DNA of 5,933 bases, taken from positions 1 to 5,933 of the forward strand of contig CAMCIE010000099.1 of the NCBI GenBank assembly GCA_945874815.1, given 5' to 3'. This DNA is from an uncultured Bacteroidales bacterium. GTDB taxonomy: Bacteria > Bacteroidota > Bacteroidia > Bacteroidales > UBA932. Shown here piece by piece: positions 1 through 5,933 of the stretch; the first letter of the stretch is position 1, and each line of letters starts with the position of its first letter. A program made the position numbers and the translations under genes. The notes under the pieces were generated by a model. The model ran no database searches. It saw only the letters and a list, made by a program, of their open reading frames with translations, and was not told where the DNA came from.

Positions 1-1490
1 TTTGCAGTGAGCACATCCTTGTTTATGTCGATAGTTGCCGTAGTCTTGTTGGTCACAGTGAACTTCTTATCCTTTCTCCATGAGTCTCCCTCAACGAATC
101 CTGCATAGCCGGAATAAACGGCAGCATTGGTCCAGGTTCCGTCAGGGTTGTAAGGAATGGTCATAGGATAGGCCTGATGAGACATCATACGGATAGGATT
201 GTAGTTGTTGATGCTCACTCCGGTGTGGTTGGTCGGCTGGTGAGACTGGAAATAGGTGATTTCAGTCTTGTTCTCAACCCGGAACCATGGGCGGATGTTC
301 ACATTACCCTTTGCAGATACGTTGTAAGTGCGGTATTTGTCATTTCCTTCCCTATATATGCCATCCTGGTCGAAGACACGACCGGAAACATAATAGGAAG
401 CGATGTCATTTCCTCCTGAAACATTGATATTGTGCTGGTGGCTGATTGTCCAGTCCTTATAGAAGAGGCTGTACCAGTCGGTATTTCCGAAATACTCGTA
501 ATTGCCCTGATTGTTGATTCTGACGACATCAAGAGAAGGATCATTGTTTCTGCGCTCAAGTTCCTGATACCATTCGCGTGAAAAGGCAAAAGAGTTGTTG
601 ATACCTGTCGGATCAGTAAGACGGCAGTTATTATAAGCCTCGAGGAAGTCGGTTGTCCACTGATAACCATCGGTCACGAACTGTGGCTTAACTGTCCTCT
701 GGGAGAAGTTGACCGTTCCGTTATAAGTAATCTTTGCAGAACCTTTCTGCGGATTCTTGGTGGTCAGGAGAATGACTCCGAATGTTCCACGTGCACCATA
801 AACCGCTGTAGATGAAGCATCTTTGAGGACGGTTACAGACTCAATATCCTCAGGGTTGACAGAGTTCATGTCGCCTTCTACACCATCAATGAGAACGAGG
901 GCCGATCCTCCTGAACCGATTGAGGTCTCATTACCACGGATGCGGACTGTAGCTCCGCGGCTTGGCTTACCGTCGGTGAATGTAAGGGTAAGGCCCGGGA
1001 CATTGCCCTGAAGGGCACGGGACATGTTCATTGCAGAACCTGTCCTGTCCTGAATGTCTTCAGTCTTGAGCACATCAACTGCACCTACGATATCACGGCG
1101 TTTCTGTACACCATATCCGACAACGACTGATTCATCAAGAGAGGTATTGTCTGCCTGAAGGGTGATGTTGATGACTGCCTGCTGTCCGACTGTAATTGTC
1201 TGTGACTTGAATCCCAGGAAGGAAAATTCAAGTGGATTGCCTTTTGTGACGGAGATTGTGTATTTTCCGTCCATATCAGTTATTGTACCGAGTCCTGTTC
1301 CAGGAACAGACACAAAGGCTCCTGCAACCGGCTCACCAGATGCATCAACCACCTGTCCCGTTACAGTACTCTTTGTCTGGGCATAGGCCGAAGGCAAAGA
1401 GCAAACGAACAGAAACAATGCAACAAAAATCCCTCCCCATTTCGCCTTATGGGATACGCAGGGTTTTGTTTTAGCTTCGATATTTTTCAT
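1..1490 (-). CDS. SusC/RagA-family TonB-dependent outer-membrane receptor, N-terminal part (cut by left window edge)
   Basis: This is the N-terminal half of an outer-membrane receptor that imports oligosaccharides or other ligands with TonB energy, normally paired with a SusD lipoprotein. The frame was translated by hand from the ATG at 1490 and stays open for 496 codons to the edge. Residues 1-37 are a signal peptide: basic start, hydrophobic core GIFVALFLFVCSL, and cleavage likely after AYA before Gln38. Residues about 42-115 form a carboxypeptidase-regulatory-like domain (TVTGQVVDASGEPVAGAFV, then GTITDMDGKYTISV). The linker LDESVVVGYG (118-127) follows. The plug domain spans about 130-250, with VRIRG, LIDGVEG (200-206) and the family signature YGARGTFGVILLTTK (231-245). 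The start of the barrel follows, including NINVSGGNDIASYYVSGRVFDQDG. SusC proteins are usually about 1000 residues, so about half is missing. There is no STN domain between signal peptide and regulatory-like domain, which argues against FecA-type signalling to an anti-sigma factor. The substrate cannot be told. Confidence 0.95.
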   Translation of the reverse strand, partial: MKNIEAKTKPCVSHKAKWGGIFVALFLFVCSLPSAYAQTKSTVTGQVVDASGEPVAGAFVSVPGTGLGTITDMDGKYTISVTKGNPLEFSFLGFKSQTITVGQQAVINITLQADNTSLDESVVVGYGVQKRRDIVGAVDVLKTEDIQDRTGSAMNMSRALQGNVPGLTLTFTDGKPSRGATVRIRGNETSIGSGGSALVLIDGVEGDMNSVNPEDIESVTVLKDASSTAVYGARGTFGVILLTTKNPQKGSAKITYNGTVNFSQRTVKPQFVTDGYQWTTDFLEAYNNCRLTDPTGINNSFAFSREWYQELERRNNDPSLDVVRINNQGNYEYFGNTDWYSLFYKDWTISHQHNINVSGGNDIASYYVSGRVFDQDGIYREGNDKYRTYNVSAKGNVNIRPWFRVENKTEITYFQSHQPTNHTGVSINNYNPIRMMSHQAYPMTIPYNPDGTWTNAAVYSGYAGFVEGDSWRKDKKFTVTNKTTATIDINKDVLTA

Positions 1491-1537
1491 TTCGTTTCTT
1501 TTAGTTATTAATTTTATATGCCAGCATTCCGCCGTTT

Positions 1538-1549
1538 GTGAACCATATA
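1538..1549 (+). repeat. 12-base direct repeat GTGAACCATATA, copy 1 (receptor leader)
   Basis: GTGAACCATATA occurs here and again, identically and in the same orientation, at 1725-1736. This copy lies inside the predicted leader of the divergently transcribed receptor, so its mRNA would carry the complement, UAUAUGGUUCAC. The two copies are 187 bases apart start to start. A function as an operator or RNA element is only a possibility. Confidence 0.5.
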
Positions 1550-1599
1550 AAACAACAGCCAAAAGAGCCGATGAGATTTCATTAAATATTCTCTTGCCA

Positions 1600-1607
1600 C
1601 AAATATA
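1600..1607 (-). promoter_or_regulatory. Candidate -7 promoter box (TATATTTG) for the SusC-like gene
   Basis: Read on the minus strand, the box is TATATTTG, an exact match to the Bacteroidota -7 consensus TAnnTTTG used by the primary sigma factor of this phylum. Transcription would start near 1595, about 105 bases before the receptor ATG. No clean TTTG -33 element is seen at the usual distance; the nearest candidate is a weak TGTG near 1625-1628. That region instead coincides with one copy of the T-rich 20-base repeat. A weak -33 element would suit a promoter that needs an activator, but this is inference. Confidence 0.55.
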
Positions 1608-1613
1608 GGATTC

Positions 1614-1675
1614 TTTTTTCATTTCACATCATTATTTGAATAAATTTTTAAAATATTTTTTCATTTTTCATCATT
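1614..1675. repeat. Pair of imperfect 20-base T-rich direct repeats, 42 bases apart
   Basis: The copies are TTTTTTCATTTCACATCATT at 1614-1633 and TTTTTTCATTTTTCATCATT at 1656-1675. They match at 18 of 20 positions and start exactly 42 bases apart, close to four turns of the DNA helix. Relative to the predicted receptor start site near 1595 they cover about -19 to -38 and -61 to -80. This is a plausible arrangement for a tandem activator site, since the near copy overlaps the position of the weak -33 element. The T-rich composition makes some chance similarity likely. Confidence 0.5.
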
Positions 1676-1690
1676 TTCCGAATAAAAGAC

Positions 1691-1720
1691 TTTCAAATTC
1701 AATTAATTTAATTACATTTG
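1691..1720 (+). promoter_or_regulatory. Candidate promoter for the lipoprotein gene (TTTC ... TACATTTG)
   Basis: TACATTTG at 1713-1720 matches the Bacteroidota -7 consensus TAnnTTTG exactly. TTTC at 1691-1694 is a three-of-four match to the -33 TTTG element, with 18 bases between the two boxes. Transcription would begin near 1725, leaving a leader of roughly 70 bases before the ATG at 1794. The assignment rests on consensus and position only. Confidence 0.55.
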
Positions 1721-1724
1721 TAGC

Positions 1725-1736
1725 GTGAACCATATA
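1725..1736 (+). repeat. 12-base direct repeat GTGAACCATATA, copy 2 (lipoprotein gene start-site region)
   Basis: This is the second identical copy of GTGAACCATATA. It begins five bases after the TACATTTG box, at or beside the predicted transcription start of the lipoprotein gene. A protein bound here would be placed to block or modulate the plus-strand promoter. No inverted symmetry is seen inside the 12-mer. Confidence 0.5.
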
Positions 1737-1793
1737 GCGCAGTCCGGTTTGAGAGTTTGATGGGAATAACCACAAACCCAAATTGACAAAAGT

Positions 1794-4763
1794 ATGAATA
1801 TCAACATCAGAAGCCTTGTTTCTGCAGTCATCCTTTCTGCTTTCGCAATGTCATTCTCTTCCTGTGTCAAGGAAGAAGTGAACCCGAATCTGAGAAGGGA
1901 TACGGATGCTGTGAACATAGCTTATAATGAAGGAGCCACCGCAACCGTGACAGTAAGGTACGACGGTCAGTGGCACGCGGTTTCTGAATCAGATTGGTTG
2001 TCAGTCAGCCCCGACGCTTCGGAGCCTGTGATTGGCAACGGAACAGATTTCCAGAAAGTCACCATTACGGCAAAACGCAATTCAGGTGAATCAAGAGAAG
2101 GAAGTATCCGCATTGTTTCTGAAAACGGTACATATTCCGCATCTGTAAAAGTAACTCAGGCTGACGGACAGTTCACCATTGAAAAACCTGTTCTGACCGG
2201 AACGCTTACTAAAGGCGAATCGGCTGCAGCTGCCATCCTTGTAAAATACAGCAAGGCTGCCGGAGGAGAAAAAGTTGTAATTGAAGCTAATATTTCAGGT
2301 GATGAGGCCCTGAGCATTGCTCCGAGCACCGAATTCACCATTGCTTCCGAGGGCAACGGATCATTCAGCGTTCCTGTAAAAGGTATAGTTTCGAGAGTCG
2401 GCACAGTTTCCCTCAATGCGAGTGTCAAGGTTGCAGGAAAGGAGGTCGCTTCAGAATCAATCACAGGCAATATCCTCTCACCTGACATTGTATATATACA
2501 GACATTCGACAAAATGGTATTCGGAGGTGATTATCCGAACAATGCTCCGGGAATCGGTGTAGAAGGCAAACAGACATATTATTGGAACGCACCGGAAGAT
2601 ATGTGGCAGCCATTTGCAAAACTCGACCAGGATGGAACCTATGATGTCTTCGGCGATTCAAACGAGAGCTGGAAACAGTACGACATCAAGGCATACAGGG
2701 AAGACAGAGGTCTTTCAGGTTGGAGCGGTGCAAGATGCTACGAGCACCCGGGTTACCTCAAAGTGGGTACAGGTTCAAATTATGGCTGGTTCCAGCTCCC
2801 TGCCCTTTCAAACCTCAAGGGAGAGACAACTGTCACCCTCACCATGAAACTCCTTCGTTTCGACAATACTGACGGAACAATTGAAATCACTGCCGAAGGC
2901 GGCGGAGCAGTTGTCGGAGGAACCCTTACTACTGAAAATTTCCCGGCTCAGGCTGATGCGGCAGGCAGAAAGTGGACAGTCCGCTCATTCCGAATCGACG
3001 GAGCTACTCCTGCTACAAGGATCAAGGTTTCTACTGAGAACTCCGCCAACATCAAGACTACACGTTTCAATGTTGACAGCATCGTTGTCTCGACTTCTGT
3101 CGTGAAACTTACCGAACCTCTCCGGACAATTGAGGCTTCAGAGATAAAGACTTATCCTTCAGAGACTTCGATTACAGCAGAGTGGCCGTCTGTTGAGAAT
3201 GCCGATGCCTATGCACTGACCATATATTCAACTGCAAATCCTAACTTCAAATATTCTGTAGAAACAGATCAGACAAGCTATACTTTTGACAGCATTCAGT
3301 CTGGAGAATATATGTTTGAGCTCACTGCAATCAGCCACATCCAGCCGGAATTCAATTCTGAAACTACAGTAAAGAAGATCGGTACTGCAGGATATGTATT
3401 TGAAAAACTTGAGGCTCCTGCGAATGTGAAAGTTGAAGCAAATGGCGTCAACGTGAATGCAAGCTGGAGCGTTGTTCCTGGCTGCTCTCTTTTCAAGGCC
3501 GAGATATTTGAAGAAAACGGAACCGAAGCACTTGCAACCAAGTATGTAAATACTACATCGGTTCAGTTCACGAAGCTTACTCCTACACATAGATATTATG
3601 TTACATTGCAGTCTGTCGTATCTGAGGCATCAGCAAATGAGTATGATTCAGAAATCATTACTACCTCAGTAGTGGAAATTGCAAAACCTGAACTCAAGGC
3701 TGAAATTGTATTTGTGAATGAGTCTCAATATGGAATCAGATGGACTCTCAGTGATTATGAGAACTTTGATTTCGACTATGCTTCCACATATACGCTTGCA
3801 ACCTATAAGGATGAGGCTTGCACTGACCTGCATTCATCATTCAAGTTCGCAGCCAAGCAGAGTATTTTCTCAAGTACGAGGAACATTCCATTTAAGGTTT
3901 CTCCTCAGTTCATGGTATCAGGACTTGATTCAGGAAGGGACTATTGGGTTAAAGTTACAGATACTTCATTTGAGGTCAGCAAGACAGTCAAAGTGACTAC
4001 TGAAGCTTCAAAGGTCGTGACAATGCCTTCAGGCACCGCAGCAGCAGGTGACATCATCCTCTTCGAGGACTTCAGCGAATGGCCGTTCGGCGGAGAGTGC
4101 GTACGCGGATTCTCAGGATGGGCATTGAAGAGTACAGGTTCATATTATGAGAACTACAATGCTCTCGGAGAAGATCCTATCGGCGACGGAAGCAAGCTCA
4201 TTTACTGTACGGCAGAAAAGCATAGCGGTCTGATGAACACATTCAAATGGCATGTTCCGAATACCAGACAGAAAGACTGGGGAGCTATACTTGAAAGCAA
4301 TAAGGAAGGTGCACTTTGTATGGCTGCAGGTCTTGTCAAGATCGGAGCAAGCAGCAAGTATGCACAGATTGTAACCCCTGCCATTACCTGTCTTTCAGGT
4401 ACAGCAGAAGTGGAAGTATCATTTGACGCTGCTCCTTACATGGATCCAACAAGCGGAACTTCAGTTCCTTACAAGTTCGACCCAGCAACAGCGATTGTCC
4501 AGGTTTACAACAACTCGGCACGCGTGGATGAAAGCAAGTTCATCAACCACGAGGTAGGAACTCCGTCTGAGGATCAGGTACACAGGTTCACCCTTCCTAC
4601 AGGCAGTGATTCTGACTATAAATGGACTCGCTGCACCTTCACTGTAACAGTGAACAATGGTGATGCAATCGCCATCGGATCATACAGGGACGATCCTTCA
4701 ACTACCAACCAGCGTCGTATGTATCTCGACAACATCCAGCTTAAGGTTGTCAGCTACAAATAA
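1794..4763 (+). CDS. Large surface lipoprotein: BACON, Ig-like, three Fn3-like domains and a duplicated beta-sandwich
   Basis: This complete gene encodes 989 residues. Residues 1-23 are a lipoprotein signal peptide; the lipobox ends FSSC with Cys24 as the lipid anchor. VKEE follows, a Lys-acidic-acidic pattern like the Bacteroidota lipoprotein export signal, so cell-surface display is likely. Residues about 38-124 resemble a BACON domain: QWHAVSESDWLSVSP, then SREGSIRIVSENGTYSASV, ending KVTQ. Residues 126-230 look like a second Ig-type sandwich. Residues 231-436 and 753-989 are two related beta-sandwich modules, each starting DI-x5-F-x4-FGG and sharing later motifs. Between them lie three Fn3-like domains at about 442-532, 539-629 and 632-742; the last has the typical GLDSGRDYWVKV. 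No glycoside hydrolase, protease or type IX sorting signal was recognised. The start is set by the signal peptide. The divergent receptor gene suggests a glycan- or ligand-binding role, but an adhesin is possible. Lipoprotein and domain layout are well supported; the ligand is unknown. Confidence 0.9.
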   Translation: MNINIRSLVSAVILSAFAMSFSSCVKEEVNPNLRRDTDAVNIAYNEGATATVTVRYDGQWHAVSESDWLSVSPDASEPVIGNGTDFQKVTITAKRNSGESREGSIRIVSENGTYSASVKVTQADGQFTIEKPVLTGTLTKGESAAAAILVKYSKAAGGEKVVIEANISGDEALSIAPSTEFTIASEGNGSFSVPVKGIVSRVGTVSLNASVKVAGKEVASESITGNILSPDIVYIQTFDKMVFGGDYPNNAPGIGVEGKQTYYWNAPEDMWQPFAKLDQDGTYDVFGDSNESWKQYDIKAYREDRGLSGWSGARCYEHPGYLKVGTGSNYGWFQLPALSNLKGETTVTLTMKLLRFDNTDGTIEITAEGGGAVVGGTLTTENFPAQADAAGRKWTVRSFRIDGATPATRIKVSTENSANIKTTRFNVDSIVVSTSVVKLTEPLRTIEASEIKTYPSETSITAEWPSVENADAYALTIYSTANPNFKYSVETDQTSYTFDSIQSGEYMFELTAISHIQPEFNSETTVKKIGTAGYVFEKLEAPANVKVEANGVNVNASWSVVPGCSLFKAEIFEENGTEALATKYVNTTSVQFTKLTPTHRYYVTLQSVVSEASANEYDSEIITTSVVEIAKPELKAEIVFVNESQYGIRWTLSDYENFDFDYASTYTLATYKDEACTDLHSSFKFAAKQSIFSSTRNIPFKVSPQFMVSGLDSGRDYWVKVTDTSFEVSKTVKVTTEASKVVTMPSGTAAAGDIILFEDFSEWPFGGECVRGFSGWALKSTGSYYENYNALGEDPIGDGSKLIYCTAEKHSGLMNTFKWHVPNTRQKDWGAILESNKEGALCMAAGLVKIGASSKYAQIVTPAITCLSGTAEVEVSFDAAPYMDPTSGTSVPYKFDPATAIVQVYNNSARVDESKFINHEVGTPSEDQVHRFTLPTGSDSDYKWTRCTFTVTVNNGDAIAIGSYRDDPSTTNQRRMYLDNIQLKVVSYK

Positions 4764-4812
4764 ACCGATTACTCTTTCATAAAAAAGGTAATATATAAGT
4801 GGTATTATGGGC

Positions 4813-4846
4813 AGAAGCCGGAGCAATGAGAATTGCCCCGGCTTCT
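4813..4846 (+). terminator. Hairpin terminator between convergent genes
   Basis: AGAAGCCGG (4813-4821) pairs perfectly with CCGGCTTCT (4838-4846). After one A-C mismatch, GCAAT (4823-4827) pairs with ATTGC (4832-4836), closing a GAGA loop, a GNRA tetraloop on the plus-strand RNA. That makes 14 base pairs with a single internal mismatch. The tail after it, TGTTTAGTGG, is only weakly T-rich, and the minus-strand side has no T run. It lies 50 bases past the lipoprotein stop and 25 bases beyond the stop of the opposing transporter gene, so it may serve both, with better support for the plus strand. Confidence 0.75.
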
Positions 4847-4870
4847 TGTTTAGTGGAATATTAAAGATTA

Positions 4871-5933
4871 TCAGCGATTTTCAGCGGCCTGTTTTGCTTC
4901 AGGACGAATAAGGAGGGCGCAGAGGATGACGCCGATGAGGGCACCGACTGCAACGGTAAGGTTGGCAACGTTCCAATCAAAAGCGCTTGCAACTCCGCCT
5001 ACAAAAATCTTTGAACAGATGGCATCACCAATAAAGTAGCCGAAAAGGCCTACGAAACCGGCTGCTGTGCCTGCCGCATTCTTAGGAACAAGGTTGAGAG
5101 CCTGAACACCTGTCAGAGCAACTGGACCGTAAATAAAGAATCCGATCAGACAGAGAGCCACATAAACAAGAACCTTCTGTACGGCAGGATCCATAGGAAT
5201 GAAACCAGCACCGACAAACCAATAAAGTAGTACTCCTGCCATGCAGGCAAGCATACAGATTACGTTCATAGGTGCACAGCGGCCCTTGAATATCTTGGAA
5301 GTGGCAAGACCGCAAAGAATGGTTCCTGCAGCACCCACAAGGTTGTGAACAGAGAAGGCCATCTTGCTTTCTGCCGGGGTCATGATACCTGCATCAGAGA
5401 GGAAGGTCGGTGCCCAGTCTCCGATACCGTATCTTACCATATAGACAAATACATTGCTGAGAGCAACAATCCACAAAAGCTTGTTTTTCAATACATAGTC
5501 CACGAAGAGCACCTTGAAAGGCAGTTTATCACCAGCTTTTCCCTTGCTCTTGATTCCGCTATAGTCCTTTCTCCAGTCCTGGACTGAAGGCAGACCGCAA
5601 GACTCAGGAGTGTCACGGATAGCCCACCAGCAGAAAACTGCAATCAGAAGGGCTATGATAGCAGGGAAGATGAAGTTGCCTCTCCAGGCCTGAGCCTCAT
5701 CAAGACCGAAGGTCGGAGCAAAGAAAATAAACAGAGAAACTCCTGCAATTGCAAGAACACCAAGAGAGAAGCTTCCCACTGTATGTGATACATTCCATAC
5801 ACTCATCTTGAAACTCCGTTCATTCTGGGAGAACCAGTGCGCCATAATACGTCCGCATGGAGGCCAGCCAAAGCCGCTGAGCCAACCTACAATGAGCATC
5901 AGAGCAAAAATGACGGCTGTGTTGAGTGCAGTG
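4871..5933 (-). CDS. glpT: GlpT-like organophosphate:phosphate antiporter, MFS family (N-terminus cut by right window edge)
   Basis: This is an inner-membrane transporter of the major facilitator superfamily, organophosphate:phosphate antiporter family; GlpT takes up glycerol-3-phosphate in exchange for phosphate. The open frame reaches the edge (TALNTAVIFAL precedes the in-frame ATG at 5899), giving 353 visible residues. The ATG at 5899 is internal, not the start. The signature GFGWPPCGR closely resembles E. coli GlpT. The His in SVWNVSHTVG (codon 5783-5785) and the Arg in VYMVRYG (codon 5432-5434) match the GlpT substrate-site residues His165 and Arg269. AAGTAAGFVGLFGY near the C-terminus is also GlpT-like. 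Nine membrane segments are visible, corresponding to TM4-TM12, with a hydrophilic central loop after RDTPESCGLP; roughly 110-115 residues are missing. It converges on the lipoprotein gene, 107 bases away. Its promoter and any glpQ partner lie outside. A different phosphorylated substrate is possible, but UhpT fits worse because it lacks the WPPCGR motif. Confidence 0.88.
   Translation of the reverse strand, partial: TALNTAVIFALMLIVGWLSGFGWPPCGRIMAHWFSQNERSFKMSVWNVSHTVGSFSLGVLAIAGVSLFIFFAPTFGLDEAQAWRGNFIFPAIIALLIAVFCWWAIRDTPESCGLPSVQDWRKDYSGIKSKGKAGDKLPFKVLFVDYVLKNKLLWIVALSNVFVYMVRYGIGDWAPTFLSDAGIMTPAESKMAFSVHNLVGAAGTILCGLATSKIFKGRCAPMNVICMLACMAGVLLYWFVGAGFIPMDPAVQKVLVYVALCLIGFFIYGPVALTGVQALNLVPKNAAGTAAGFVGLFGYFIGDAICSKIFVGGVASAFDWNVANLTVAVGALIGVILCALLIRPEAKQAAENR

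Larger units (their letters stand above)
1491..1793. other. Divergent intergenic control region between the SusC-like gene and the lipoprotein gene
   Basis: This 303-base stretch has no convincing gene. It is markedly more AT-rich than the flanking coding DNA, especially at 1611-1720, where T and A runs dominate. It must hold the promoters of both divergent genes, and one TAnnTTTG box is seen facing each way (1600-1607 minus, 1713-1720 plus). Two kinds of direct repeat lie here and are listed separately. If transcription starts just after the two boxes, the receptor has a leader of about 105 bases and the lipoprotein one of about 70 bases. Neither start codon has a strong Shine-Dalgarno sequence; both are preceded by A-rich stretches, as is common in Bacteroidota. 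Confidence 0.8.

Noticed and set aside
299..670. Minus-strand open frame of 123 codons inside the receptor gene
   Set aside because: It lies in another frame of the same strand as the SusC-like gene, whose own frame reads through with clear family motifs; this frame has no recognisable domain.
1521..1560. Possible operator palindrome ATGCCAGCAT near 1518-1527
   Set aside because: The arms are only four bases long with a two-base centre, which is expected by chance in a region of this length.
1751..1761. GAGAGTTTGAT, resembling the start of bacterial 16S rRNA (AGAGTTTGATCCTGGCTCAG)
   Set aside because: The match stops after ten bases (next GGGAA, not CCTGG) and a protein gene starts 33 bases later, so it is chance and not an rRNA start.
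2156..2512. Antisense open frame of 118 codons within the lipoprotein gene
   Set aside because: It is a shadow of the Ig-like domain region with no promoter, ribosome-binding signal or domain of its own.
3228..3590. Antisense open frame of 120 codons within the lipoprotein gene
   Set aside because: It sits opposite the Fn3-like domains, its translation is Cys- and Arg-rich with no known motif, and the plus-strand frame is clearly coding.
5345..5587. Plus-strand open frame of 80 codons opposite the GlpT-like gene
   Set aside because: The minus-strand frame carries conserved transporter motifs across this stretch, and the plus-strand translation resembles nothing.
1..5933. CRISPR array, tRNA, rRNA, insertion sequence or integration site
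   Set aside because: No regularly spaced repeats, cloverleaf-like sequence, transposase or integrase motifs, or terminal inverted repeats were seen on either strand.

Overview
The window looks like Bacteroidota chromosomal DNA, most likely order Bacteroidales; the genus cannot be resolved by reading alone. The signs are a SusC/RagA-type TonB-dependent receptor, a lipoprotein with an N-terminal BACON-like domain and a Bacteroidota-type surface-export signal (acidic residues directly after the lipid-anchored Cys), and promoter-like TAnnTTTG boxes in place of an E. coli-type -10.

Layout. (1) Positions 1-1490, minus strand: the first 496 codons of a SusC-family outer-membrane receptor. The rest, and any susD partner, lie beyond the left edge. 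(2) Positions 1491-1793: a 303-base divergent intergenic region. It holds one candidate promoter facing each way, two imperfect 20-base T-rich direct repeats spaced exactly 42 bases apart, and a 12-base direct repeat that falls in both predicted leaders. (3) Positions 1794-4763, plus strand: a complete 989-residue lipoprotein made of BACON, Ig-like, beta-sandwich, three Fn3-like domains and a second copy of the beta-sandwich. No catalytic motif was recognised. (4) Positions 4764-4870: a short convergent gap with a strong GNRA-loop hairpin, the likely terminator. (5) Positions 4871-5933, minus strand: the C-terminal three quarters of a GlpT-like organophosphate:phosphate antiporter, cut by the right edge.

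Working together (inference). The receptor and the lipoprotein share a divergent control region and both belong at the outer membrane. The lipoprotein may therefore be a surface ligand-binding protein that serves the receptor, in the style of a polysaccharide-utilisation locus, although it is not in the usual place downstream of susD. The GlpT-like transporter converges on the lipoprotein gene, is separated from it by the hairpin, and is probably an unrelated inner-membrane transporter. The most interesting material is the duplicated beta-sandwich architecture of the lipoprotein and the repeat-bearing divergent promoter region.
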